Shown here: one piece after another, positions 22,900-35,055 of the stretch | How the letters are laid out: every line of letters begins with the position of its first letter | Numbering within the stretch: the stretch's first letter is position 1 | Assembly: GCA_013399855.1 (NCBI GenBank) | Contig: VXAY01006709.1 | Location: 69,718 to 133,717 of the forward strand | DNA length: 64,000 nucleotides | Direction of reading: 5' to 3' | Source: Oxyruncus cristatus | Taxonomy: Eukaryota; Chordata; Aves; Passeriformes; Cotingidae | Notes under the pieces: generated by a model | Seen by the model: the letters and a program-made list of their open reading frames with translations, nothing else | Told to the model about the DNA's origin: nothing | The model's database searches: none | Translations under genes and position numbers: made by a program

Positions 22900-23050
22900 T
22901 GGTGCTCCAGACCCTTCCCCACCTGCATTCCTGTTCCTGGACACCCTCCAGGCCCTCAATGTCCGTATCGGAGTGAGGAGCCGAGAACTGACCCCAGGAT
23001 TTGAGGTGTGGCCTCAGTAGTGCCCAGCACAGGGGGAGGGTCACTGCCTT
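22900..23050 (-). mobile_element. CR1 LINE internal fragment, minus orientation
   Basis: Contains CCTGGACACCCTCCAGGCC, GAACTGACCCCAGGATTTGA, GGTGTGGCCTCAGTAGTGCC and AGCACAGGGGGAGGGTCACT, which are reverse-strand words from the region of CR1 upstream of the 3' tail (end of the reverse-transcriptase frame and 3' UTR). It is heavily truncated. Confidence 0.78.
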
Positions 23051-26000
23051 GGCTCTGCTGCCACACTATTTCTGGGACAAGCCAGAGCTTAGTCTTAGCC
23101 CAGATCTAAAGACTCGAATCAGTTGTCTAAGCATAGGCAGCTGGTTCGGTCTGTGGAAAGATGTTCCAAGTGGTTGATTTGTGAGATCCGATCTCTGAAG
23201 TCTAATGCCAGCTTACCCTCCCAAAAACAGTAATCAAAACCAAAAACCAAGACCAGCTTTCAGTAAGGAAGGTTTTGCACAGCTCTCTGCCTGTGCACAT
23301 TCCATGTCACTCCTCCCACAGTGGAACTGCTTTTCCAGCCTCCTGCTCCCTTGGGCTGGTCCCGAGGAGATGCAGTGGGAGTGCAGTGGCAGTACCTGTT
23401 TGTGCACTGCAGAAAGTGTCACTGCATTTGCTTTGCATCACCCCCTTCCTCCTGCTCTTCAGTAGAGCTCGGGGCTCCCCCACAGCAGCACCCCCAGGTG
23501 TCTCCCAGCAGAGTCCCTGGGTGATGCCCGGCCGAGCAGGTCACTCGCTGTGGGCTGGGGAGTGATGCTTTCAGCCTCCCAGCACCCAAACCAAAGTGCT
23601 TTTTCCTGCCACTTCTTACTTCACGACTTGCTTGTTGGGATCTTGCAACTCTTGTGCAAGAGCTGTCACAGGAATAAAGTCCTATCTCAAAGAAAGATCT
23701 TGCTTTATTTTGAGGCAGTAAAATGAACACATCTCCCTAACTCCCCTCCTCCAATAATAATTCAGATAATAAAGGCTGAAAAGACATGGCTAAATTTTCC
23801 ATACAAACATTCAAAACTCCCTTGCTTTTCCACTGCACTATTTCAGATATCCCACAAATCTGAAAGAAAGACACAACCTGCTGTGCACATTGGGAAGGAA
23901 TGGCAGATATTCTTCTGGTTAAACCAGTGCAGTTTTTGAAGATGTCTCAGCTGTAAATGAATGAGGTCAACTTACAACCTGTTCACCAGCCAAGCCCTCA
24001 CAACTCTCTGAATCTCTCTTTAAATCATCTTCATGTTTTCCTTGCCAAAAGGGACAGGCCGAGATGACGTCCAGCAGCATTTACATACTGACAAGGGATC
24101 ATTTATCAGGTCACGAGACACAACCCCGTGGCAGCTGCCCCTCTCTGCCTTCTGCTGTCTCGCTTCGCAGAGCTCCCAGGTGTGCTCCTCAACACCCCTG
24201 GGCTCAAGAATGAGGTTACAAAATCTGGCAAAGTTTTCCACCCAGGCGCTATGAGAGAGCTCAGGGCGGGTCCAGCAGCAACTGGGCAAGGTGTGAAAAA
24301 CGGGGCCTTGGCAGAAAGGTTATGAGAATTGGCTGACAGTAGAAGGGGGAGAATTAAAGCATGTAAACACAAAGGGATGTTTTAAACGTTCTGAATCAGC
24401 AGGGAAGAAAGAAGAAACATATAGAAAATGTGAGTCAAATGCTGGGTGAATTTTTACAGTCTCGCTGGTGACAGAGATGTAAATGTGTCTTGGGATCAAC
24501 CCTGAACCCCAGGAACCCTGCAGTGTCTGCCGCCTGGAAGGGCCTTTCTGCAGGGGAAGGGAGCGGATGCTCTCCTGTCAGTTTGGAATGACACCTGCTG
24601 GAATGCAAATTATTCAGGCCTTCGGAGACAACTCTCATTATCCTGGGGGGGTTTTCAGATCAGCCTGAGTGCCTGAGTCCTTCTTGCTCCATGAATGAAT
24701 GAAAACCGTCCCAGCACAGTTTAACCAGCACATCCAAGTTCCTGTTTGGGAGCAGCCCTCTGGTGGGATAGTTTGTGTCCCATCAGTGAAGGCACTGCTG
24801 TGGTTGGTGCTCACATTTTCCTCTGCAAAGGGTGCCAACAACATATATGGGACTGGTGGTGACAATAGGGGGTGCTCAGCAGGTTCAGTGCATCCAGCAA
24901 CTTTTTGGATTGTGCTCAAGAGGACAGTCTGGGTGAAAGCTGGTGACACCATCAAAAGTGAGGCTTTATACAAAATGTCATTATTTAATGCATTTTCCCC
25001 CCAGGTCTTTTGTTTACTTGGTGTTGACCACATCTTTTCTCTCCCTCTGTTTTACACTGAAATCCTCTCTGTGTTTCAAGCTATCTGTCCTAAACAGGAC
25101 ATAAACTCAGCAAAGTTTGATCCCAGGCTGAACTTTTGAACTGTGTCATATTTGAGTGGACTGGATATTAAGGGAGTTTATGCATCCATATTTCATCAAG
25201 AGGTGAGGCCTCTCTTCTTTGTCTATTATTTCTAAAACATTTAATTTTTTAGAAAAATATTATTGACTAGGAGAAAAAAAAAACCAAAAAACCCAAACCT
25301 GCTCTAATTGGAACAGTCACTTCAATGCACTAAATTATTATAGTATCAACCAAATCTGTGCTCCAAAGGGTGCAGGTAAGCATGAATTATGGGCTGGCAC
25401 TCTGTCAAAAATGCAGCTATTGTTCTCAAAAACAGGATGCAGACCAAGGGGAAATGGTTTCTAGTCTTGACTGTTCATAGTGTAGGCATGAAAAACTCAC
25501 TGTAGTCCTGAAAAGGTGGGAGGTCAGATCTTCGGGGGAGAATTATTTCACAGATACATTCTCCTGACGCTGCTGATTTTCCCCGTGGAGGGGCCTGGCT
25601 CACCAGGTGTAGATGACAGCGTTTGGTTGAGGAGTGTGTTACCATAGCACGTGCAGAAGACTTCAAAGCAGGAACTGATAACTTACAGACTTGGGAGGTT
25701 CCTTTTAACCCAGATACCGAGGAGACTCCATTTGGAGCATCCTTACCCAGCGAGTATCTGCTGGCACACAGCTCTCTCCCTGCAGGGTGTGTCAGTAGCT
25801 CACGCACCAGATCTGCAACAAAACTGTGCTCACACGGGGGCTCTGCTCTTGCCTCAAGGCACGTTTGCTGAATTTCCTTGCAGTGGCCATTCCCCAGGAC
25901 CCCCAGGGTAGGAGCTGAACTTGAGGCTTGCAGTTTAACAACCAGACCAACAATCTGCTCCTTGGACAAAGCTCCATTGAATGGGACTTCCCTGTATTGT

Positions 26001-27304
26001 TCCACTGGCAGGATGGATGCCCTTCTCCCTCCCTTGGGTCAGGAAAACCGATGAGGGGCTCCGCAGAGGGAGTTGGACCCTGGATATTGTGAGAGAGAGC
26101 ACCTTTCTGCTGTTTAGCAATACTTAGATACATTGAAGAGCAGCTCCTCTTTGCAGTGCAGGGAAGGAGGGAGGGCTGGGGCAGGGAACACAACCAGGGG
26201 GCTCAGCAGCACACTTGCTGCCCCTCCAGGATGATTTTGGTTAAAGGTTGAGTCCTTGCCATACATCAGGCATGATTAGTCAGCAGTAGCAGCCCCATTT
26301 CCCTTTAGGGTCCTGCAGAAAGCTGTGGTACCTGCAGGACAGCAACCTCTGGAGAAGAGTAAGGTTTGGTGTCTGCGAATGAAGGAGTACGTAAGCACGG
26401 AGCCAGTTTTGCAGTCAGCTGCCATAAATGAGAGGGTGACCCACCTCAGGACTGCACTGGGTGCAGCCCAGTCCCTCCCAGCGAGGAACAGTGCCCCGGC
26501 CCTCACTGCCTCTGCATCGTGCTCACAGCGCAGCGAAGCCAAGGGGTGGATGGGGCAGGGCTGAGGCTGAAGCTCCCCCTGGCACAGAGCACAGCTCTCT
26601 GCTCTGCCCCGGGGCCGGGGAGGTGGGCTGGCAGGGGGCAGCGGGGCTGCACAGCACTGCAGGGCAGGGGCTGCCGGCTGAGTCAGCAGTATTACTCCTG
26701 CAGGATTCTGGCTGCCTGCTCCTGGCTGAGGATGTTTAACAGATGAGCAGTTCCCTGATTATCACTTGCAGCAGGGATAGTCAATTTAGTAACCCAAGTA
26801 CTACATTTTCCTCACAGCGAGAGTATTGTCCCTATTGCGGGGGAAGGGGGGGGCTGGAAAACGCCGAAATGGGTGTGAGAAGTCAGCTGGGGTGCAGGCA
26901 GAGGTCGTGCAAGATAGCAGATCCTCTCTTCCTGGGGTACTTTTAGGTCTTCAGCCTGTGCTTGCAAAGTGCCAGGTAGTGCAGGGGCAGTCTGAGCAGC
27001 CCGGGATGCATGTGGATACAGGCTGCAGGACAAATGCTTTTCGTTGGGTTTTTTTGGTTGTCACCGGGTTTTTTTCTACCCAATTATCAGCTGTGTTTAT
27101 GAGGCCAAACAGGCAGCCTCTCTTCTGGAATAGCTTCCCTTTGGCTGTGTCCTGCTCACTTGTAGGCGGCTCTCACTTGCTGCAGAGATAGCAGGACCTC
27201 TGTTGTTCATTTTTCCTATGAATTCTGGCTTGAATGACAGTTCACGTGAACTTTATTGCTGGGAGGGCAGAGGTCTGGAGGAGAGCAAGTTGCTGTCATC
27301 ATTG
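23051..27304. other. Intergenic, no gene recognised
   Basis: No exon, RNA gene or clear transposon was found. The minus frame at 25475-26005 (176 codons) and shorter frames show no family resemblance or splice support. A G-run cluster at 26611-26638 and a G-rich stretch at 26839-26853 are the only structured features noted. Confidence 0.6.
26611..26638 (+). other. Possible G-quadruplex sequence
   Basis: Four G runs (GGGG, GGGG, GGG, GGGGG) separated by 2-, 4- and 6-base loops fit the usual G4 pattern. The stretch sits in a locally GC-rich, non-coding region about 7 kb past LRRC32. Confidence 0.55.
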
Positions 27305-27395
27305 GGCAAGAATGGAAATCACAGCCAATTAATCGTTATCATTTATTGTTTTACAGCATGTAAATTAATTAGCAGCATTTGAATATCTAAGCCCC
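27305..27395. promoter_or_regulatory. Candidate conserved non-coding element (AT-rich, homeobox-type sites)
   Basis: Dense TAAT/ATTA words (CCAATTAATCG, TTATCATTTATTG, TAAATTAATTAGC) occur without repeat or coding signature. This composition is common in vertebrate conserved non-coding elements. Conservation itself cannot be seen from one sequence, so this is inference. Confidence 0.3.
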
Positions 27396-28464
27396 TTTCT
27401 TCTAAGGGTGCCAAAACCGCTGCACTCCAGGCAGTAATTCCTGGACCCTGCAGGGGGCTGGGACTGAGCCCTGCAGGAGTTAAGGGAGTGCAGCAGTGGA
27501 GGTGGAAGCTGAGTGTAGGAGCTGTGACTCACAGTCACTTGTTCGTATCCCTGTATTGTTTGCATTGCTTGTACCGTTTGCAGAGCTCCCGTTTCTGAGA
27601 CCTGGCAGCTTTGGCCAGCCCCATGGAAATAAACAACAATCCAGGATTAACATCAGAGGAAGAAATACCCCAAAGACTAACGAGGACACAGAAAAGTCAC
27701 CCGAAAAGCCAAGTGTGGAAGGTCCTGAGTGTTGGGGATGTTGCTCTTCACAACAAGGTTAATTGATGGCATAACCAAAGAAGGGCCACTTGGGGTTTTT
27801 CGGTTGTGGATCCAAAGAGGGGGTGGCAGGAGTCCAGCCAGGGCACCACTGCCAAGTCAGATGGGAAATCTGAGAACCTGGTAAGGAAACTAAAGGAGTA
27901 TGAAGGAACTAAATATTCAAACCTGATAAGGGACACTATTCATGCACAAGGGAAAAAAACAGTGCTTGCACATACACAGCACTTACCTAAGATCTTTGAA
28001 GCCACTCATAGTGCTATGACATGAAAATATGTCATAGAAGGGATTGGAATCCTCGTTCTCTATTCCAGGGACATCCCTTTGCCCCAGGGTTGAATTTGAG
28101 CTGCTCCTAATCTTCCCTTTCATGAATGGCACATAATCCCAGCCTTGGTTTCTGCTGATTGCTCAGGCTAAGTACATCCAACTGTACATCAAACTGTACA
28201 GCTCAACCCAAGTGCTTTATTTAACCACCCCAACACCGATGGCTTGAAAATTTTATTTGGAGTCGATAAAACCTGTCTGTTTAGTTTCTTCTTTGGTAAC
28301 TGAAACCACAGTATGTGTGATGGGATTCATCTTCACCAACCATAGCTCCACCAGCTCTATTCTAGACAGGAACAGTCCCCCTTCAGAGCAGCACATGCAG
28401 CCTTAGCTGGGCCCAGGAATGACCTGTCAGCCAGTGAGATGACACTTATGTCTTTTATTTTCTG

Positions 28465-28503
28465 GAAAAAAAAAAAGAAAAAAAGGAAAAAGAAAAAAAA
28501 AAC
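28465..28503 (+). repeat. A-rich low-complexity tract
   Basis: A runs broken by single G or GG (AAAAGAAAAAAAGGAAAAAG). No retrogene body or target duplication was found beside it. Confidence 0.85.
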
Positions 28504-28777
28504 AATGAAACAAAAAACTCACTGGAAATTTAAAGCTGAAAGCAATTTTGCAGTAGTCCCAAGGAAATCCAAAGCAGATGTCTTCAAGCAGCAGAAACAG
28601 AGCAGAGCTGACTAATGCCTCTGTGGCACAGACAACTTCAATCCGGGTTTCAAAGGCTGAACTGAGAGTGGATCTGTGCTTCAAAACTCTGTTTGTGCTT
28701 GTCCCATAAAGGAGTCACCCAAAACAGTGTATTTGGCATTTGTTTTCTTATAAGCAATGCAAAGAACACTACTCATT

Positions 28778-28805
28778 TTCTTATGATCTCTTTCTTATGA
28801 TCTCT
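28778..28805 (+). repeat. Perfect 14-base tandem duplication
   Basis: TTCTTATGATCTCT occurs twice in direct succession with no mismatch, consistent with a recent replication-slippage duplication. Confidence 0.95.
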
Positions 28806-29299
28806 TCCTTTGGCTTCTTGTCGGTGTTTGGGAATGCTTGTCCCCACTTTTGACTCCAAGCAGACATGTCTTTGATGTTCTGTTGAATGGATTCAGATTT
28901 ATTGCATTCTAGTTTTGGTATTCCAGTCCCATTTACTTCTCTAGCCTCACCAGAGGTTGGAAAGGTTCACATAAGTCCAGGTAAAGCCCAAGTGCAATTG
29001 GCTGAGCACCTGAAAAGCACTGAGAGTCAGTCTTAAAAGGATCCAGTCTAAATCAGTGCATCACTGCTATTGGAAAATGTGCAGTTTCAGTCTCAGAGTT
29101 TCCAGAACACGTAGACAGCATTCTGACACCAACAGAGATTACAAACATGTGTTTGGGCTTTGTCAGAAAATGGGAAAGGATCAGAAAACAGTTATTGGGA
29201 AAATGAGTTTGATTCTCAAAATTATACTTGCCATTACAGCGAAGTGTCGCCTGTTTCATAATGGGCTGAGCTGGGGAAAACATTCAAGAGGAAAAAAAA

Positions 29300-29500
29300 C
29301 ATCATTAATGAGTGCAATAACAGCAAAAGTAATGATGTACTGGTCCTAGTAATTAGAACCATCACCAAGTGTAATAAAATGGGCTATCATCAAAGGAATC
29401 TTATATTAGAAAAATGTGCGGATTACAAAGGGAGGCTGTTAATGATATATAAAAATTGCAAAATAGTGTAATGATTAACAGTCATCTGAAATCCTGCCCT
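29300..29500. promoter_or_regulatory. Candidate conserved non-coding element
   Basis: An AT-rich stretch with many homeodomain-type words (CATTAATGAG, GTAATGATG, GTAATTAGAA, GTTAATGATA, TAATGATTAACAG) and no repeat family signature. The suggestion of conservation is by composition only. Confidence 0.3.
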
Positions 29501-32500
29501 AGACACATAAGTAATTCCCTTATTTATGTCATGGCTGTCCTCATTCCTTTCCACAATATTTACTCTCTTACGCATTTTGCAAAGTTAGTAACGTAACTTT
29601 GAGGTTTTGGACTGTATGTGCACCTCTGTTACTGAAAACTCCTGTGAAAAAAAGAGGTGTGGTTTGACCTGGGAGCTCTGAAAGAATCAAAATGGGCCAT
29701 TTACAGCACTGGGACTGAGGAAAAAACCCAAAAGAATTTCTAGGAAGAACCTTTCACTTCACTATGTCTTCCCTAAAAATTGGGGGGGATTCTGTTGGGA
29801 TTTTTTTCCCCAGTCTTATTTTCCTTTCACCACAACTCAAAAATGCTCTTCAAACATAGAGAATTCAGCTCACTCAAGTAGTCCCTTTAAATGCCCATTG
29901 AAGTTGTGATATGACAGCAGCAGCACTTTTATAATCCCGAGGGTCAAGAAAATATCCTGGTGTCCATTGCAAACGACAGAAAAACTCTTCCCAGTTCCAC
30001 AGAAGCCAAGGGCTGGATTTTTAAGATGCACTTTTTCCATCAGGCCCTGATGGAAGGATGATAGTAGTATAGGCAGGTGGGAGAGAAGAGTGATGGTCAT
30101 CTGGTCATTTAGCTCTTTCCATTCGGGTCTTGCAATAATTTTGATGGCGCTTTTGGATCCAATGGGGCATTTAAGGAGCTCCAGGCTCAGCCTGTCACTG
30201 GCAGCTATTTTTGTCATATGCTGCTAATCTCTCTCACCTCAGCTCTTCAGGTGACCTCTTCAGGATCTTACCAACCTGTATCTCTCTAAAACTGTATGGA
30301 ATAAAGATCAGGCTGGATCAGACTCTTCTACAATCAGTCTCTAGAAGCGCCTCTTGGTTTTTTTTTTTGCCAGTGGCAAAACCAGAGCTCAGACACAGGT
30401 GTTAACATCACACACGTCTGTATTTAGCCTGACAAATGCCACCAATATGGTTCCAATATAAAACACACCTTGTGCACTCTCGTTTCAAATATTTAAAGTC
30501 TAGATAGTGCAACTGGGCATCCCCGAGGTTGTAGCAAAGGAGAAGGATCTCCAAAGCCACTGCTCGGCACGTGATGTTTACTGGAAGTAAAATATTGAGT
30601 GATAGTGTGAGAGGCTGAAGAGCAGCCTCACAGTTTATAACTCAGTACACTTTCTGGTTGTCTAGAGACCAGATGTTTAAGCAGGAAGATGATTAGCACT
30701 GAGTAGGCAGAAGGTTTGAGGACGGGATGATAATTTAGAACTGAAATTGCACATTCTCCAGAATCTTAACGTGACTGTAAAGCACAGTGGGCTTCTTCAT
30801 ATTGCACCAGGAGCCAAATGCCGTGTGTGTCCTCCATCAAAGTGAAATTTTATAACAGTGAGAATAGTTATGGGCTGACTTTGAACAAGCAGTACTTAAT
30901 AAACTGGGGGGATGACAGAAAATGTATTTGAATTTCAAGGTAGCATGAATTAAAAAAACGAACTGATCACCTTCTGCCATATTGTTACAATGAAGCTGAA
31001 TGGACAAACGAGTGCAGCACATAATAATCAAAGCAATTCACAGAATTAGTCTGTGGAGAAGGCAAAGATTTCTTCCTGTGTGTGTGAAAAAGGAGTTGAA
31101 ATCCTGAGTACCCAAGCACCAAAATGCCAAACCAGGGATTAACAGAGAGATCTTCTTGTCCCTCTGTCCTCTACAGGGACATCTCAAGAGTCAGGAACAG
31201 TTCACAACAACTGTGTTATGCTAAATGGGCCTCTCCAAGGGGAGCAGGGACCGGACAGATCAGTCTCATCAGAAAATGGGTGGCCACATGCACAGTTCAG
31301 GTGGATGGTACCTCTTGGGTTGCAAATCCCAGCCGTCTGTAGGAACAGCACCTTACACACAGTTCAAGAGAAAGATTATTGCACCTCATTGCTGAGCCTG
31401 TTGACATATTAACTTTACTCTGCCAGCTTGACATGTGTTTTTTCTAACAAGCCCAAAGCCAAATGCCAGCACTAAAACTCTGGTGTTGGTGGCAGCAAGG
31501 GTTTTGATTTGAATGTGGCAGAAGTTTCCCTCTGTGTCTGAGCTCTGGACGCTTCTCCCTCACGCTGGACATTTCTGATCCAGTTTTAAAGGCTGGGGGA
31601 GGGCCCCGACCTGGGACTGTCTGGCTCCAGCCCTCAGCCAGTGTCCTCCCACAGCAGCAGCAACAGCGCTGGTCGAGAGCAAAATGATGTGGCAAGGTGA
31701 GCTTTTCACAGAGGCTGGGTTTGCAGTCCATGGATGGTTTTCCTTTGGAGAGATGGAAACAGGACTAGGGCTTCCTCCCCGCCAACACTGCCCCGTGTGT
31801 TGGGCTCCGTTTCTCTGGGAGTGGGGGGACTGAGCCCAACCCTTGTGTCACAGAGTTCAGTATATGTGGGGCTGGGGAGCCAAAGAAAGCCCTTGGGCAA
31901 ACAGCTCTGGGTAATCAGGGGGGTGGTTAAGAAGTTACAGCTCGTCAGCTTAGCCCTGGGACTTGGCTCGGGCAGGTTTTTAACGAGCAGGAGCATCAGG
32001 AATGAGCATTTCCCTGTGCAGCCGAGGTGGACGGGGGGCAGGAACATGCACAGCAAGGACACCTCAGGAGCAGCAGCGTTTTGGTAAAGGTCAGCAGAGA
32101 TGTGCTGCCAAACCTTCTCCAAACCCACTTGTCAAAGTCCTTGCTGCAAGTGGTGGGAGGGCTGTGCAGGCCATGAGGAGTGTGGTTCTGTTTTAGCTCA
32201 GGGAGCTGCACAGATCCTGCTGTAGGTTTGGGGAAAGGCCCCGTAACCCCCTTGAAAAATAAATCTCAATTTTATCTCAGTGCTGCCTCTCTCCAGAAGG
32301 AGCAACACTGAAAAGGTTTGCACAGCTGAAGTGATTACTGACATTGCTTGGAAGCATTTACATGAACACAATGACTCCTGGCTGGCAGGACGATCTAAAA
32401 GAGACATTTGAAGAAATTCTTCTTTATAAATCACTGTTTTTTTGCTGCATCTCTGCGGTCCCAAATGTGAGAAATGACAGGCAAGCTAACAAACCTGAGG

Positions 32501-34734
32501 GGAAAACGTAACCACGAAAATTTGCCAGCTTCTCTGAGTCTTCCTCATGCATGCAGGCCAAACCAGCGAGGTTCAGAAATGGGAATTTTGTCTGACAAGC
32601 TCCCCCCCAGAGGAGGGAGGACTGTGTTGGGCAGTGGCAGGAGAGGTGTACGTGCTGAAATAGTGGCTTTCTGGGGTTTCCTATAAAAGGCTGGAAGGAT
32701 ATAAACCCAATAAACAAATGTGACAGTACTGCAGGTCTGACAGCGTGTGCTGAATAAACCTGAGTCATGGGAATTACAACTGCTCCTTCCTCAGAAACGC
32801 AGGAGTGTGCTGGGAGGAAGGAAAGGAGAAACACAGCTCTTGGCACCGTCAGGGAGAACACACCAGAGCGTGCCAGGATCACTTTCCTAATGGATCTGTT
32901 ATGAGATACGTTGATGTATTAACAGACCAAAACCAGACATAAGAGATCTTAGGAAGGTCTATTATTTTATGTCTTCCCAGGATCTACTGAGAGAGGTTTT
33001 GAGCAATATTTCTTTGCCAAACTCCTGTCCTTTGCAGGGTTCTTTGTTTGTTTGTTTTCATTATATTAAATATTGGTCTAAACTGCAGAAGCAGAGGTGA
33101 AGCTCTAGGAATCTTATATGAAGAAAATAATGTAATGCTCTGAGCTTGGATGAGGTCTTTTGGTTTAGATTTCCACTAAGACTTGCCAGGATCAGTTCTC
33201 TGATCTGACCTCCTTCCTCAAAGGTGCAAAGTCATGAATGGCTGAGCACCTTCAAAGCCCCATAAAATAGAGCTCAGCACCCCAACTGCAGCTGGCTGCA
33301 GCAAAACTGGGACATACCAGAGATTCCACAGGGTTCAGGCCAAAGCAGCTTCCTAAAAAATTGCAAATATAAGTGGGAACTTGCACTTTCTCACCGACCT
33401 TAGACAAACCCTTGCTTTGAGACATGAAGGGTTCTGGAGAGGAGGGTAAAAGTACCCGTCAAGTGTGTAACTTCCAGGAAAAGGTTGGCACTTCGCCACT
33501 GAATTGAAGGGAACAGGATTTCCCCTTCCTTGAGCAGTCTCACAATGATAAAGGTCAAAAGATGGTTCTTATCCTGATTTCTGCTCCTTCTGTTGAACAA
33601 CTCATTTCGCCCTGTGTTCTCAGCCTCTGTATTCCTCACTAGCGCTTGGTACCAGATTTCCAGGGAAAGTTTTATTGCATGGATTAACAGTGCCTAGAGG
33701 CAAATGAGAATTTGTTATAGAAACACTGAACCAGGTTTTTCCTGGTGTGCAACTTCTGCCTGTTCATAAAAGCTTTGTGGGTGGGATTGTTCAGCAAGAG
33801 GTAGCAGATTAAACCCTATGGGGTGTTTTGCTCAGTATATTATTAAAGAGTGGCTGTACACTCACAAAACTGCCTTTTTTTGCTGTTTCCTGCATTGAGT
33901 ATTTAGTAGATACACGTATATATGTATATACACACTATACAGTGAGTTTCCTTTTGCAGAAGGTGATGTTGCATGCTTCATTACACACTGCAAAGCAAGG
34001 ACATTTTTTAATGAGAATATAAGCTCTTGTCCTGGGTAAATATTTTTCCCTTAAAAATAATTCTGGTTAGTCACAGCTTGGATAAATGAGAGTGAGATAG
34101 TTATCTTTGGCTGATTGCAAGTGTTACTATGAGCTATCTTAATATTTGAAAAGTGACTAAGGAGCCCCGACGCTCATCTTTGAACCTTTGACCGAGTTCA
34201 GAGGGCCAGTGCTGTCTCCTCAGCAAGCACTGCTGGGCTGTCCATCCCTCATTTTCCATGGAAGAAAGGCTGTGGATGAGCGAATGAACAACACAGGTCT
34301 CCCAAATCAGCTACGAGTGGGTTGTCTTTCCACAGGACCCAAAGCACCGCATTGAGCTGCATTAGATCAGTCAGGCAATGCCTTTCCTTACATAGTAGTT
34401 TCCTCAGAGTCATAAACCCACTCCTTAAGGGTTCAGTGGCAAAAGATGATCCACAGCTCCTGGATTGGGAATATCTCAGTCCTCTAGTACCTCAACACCT
34501 CCTAATAGGAGAGGTATGAAATGCAGAGCATTCTCAGCGGCCAGGATGGAACAAGCTCCCCAGAAAGAACCCCCACAAACATTCCAACTGTAACACATTT
34601 CTGACCTCCCCCCTCTAAATAAGAACAGAACACGAAAAACTCCCAGTAATCCTTCCAAAACAAAACAGCCCACTCTATCTCCTCTTCCCCAGAGAGAATG
34701 AGGGAACAAGCACATGATACATTAGTCACGGGCT

Positions 34735-35055
34735 GTAAGATCAGAGGAGACCATGGTGATCGTCCTGTCTGACTTCTTGCTTAAGAGGTCATTGGGCTTC
34801 TGGCACTTAATCTAGGCTGGAAAGGGAGACAAATATCCTGTGGTGACTTGGAGACTTGCTGGCAATGGAAATTCAACCACATTCTCCGTGCTAAGCTGCT
34901 CCAATGACTTGTTACACGGCTTTATTTTAAATCTCAGTTTGTCTAGATCTCCCCTCCACCCTCGAGGTCTCATTCTACTTTTGTCTCTTAAGACTGAAAA
35001 TTCTCCTAAATCATCTTCCGAAGTGAGTACTGTAAGAATCTGATCAAGACACATT
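34735..35055 (-). mobile_element. Ancient CR1/L3-type LINE relic
   Basis: In order it reads GGAGACCATGGTGATCGTCC, CTGTCTGACTTCTTGC, TAAGCTGCTCCAATGACTTG, TTTGTCTAGATC, then GATCAAGACACATTTTCC. The spacing and wording recall the reverse strand of old amniote CR1-L3 elements seen widely in reptiles (GTGATCATCTAGTCTGACC, then GTGATCAAGTCACC). It is highly diverged, and the family call is by eye. Confidence 0.5.

Larger units (their letters stand above)
27396..34734. other. Intergenic, no gene recognised
   Basis: Apart from the entries listed separately (a second AT-rich candidate element, an A-rich tract and a 14-base tandem duplication), nothing gene-like is seen. Open frames are short and unspliced. 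Two GGCTGAGCACCT words (28998 and 33239) may be remnants of one old repeat family. Confidence 0.6.

Noticed and set aside
25475..26005. 176-codon minus-strand frame
   Set aside because: No recognisable motif, signal peptide or splice context. It is consistent with a chance open frame in GC-rich sequence.
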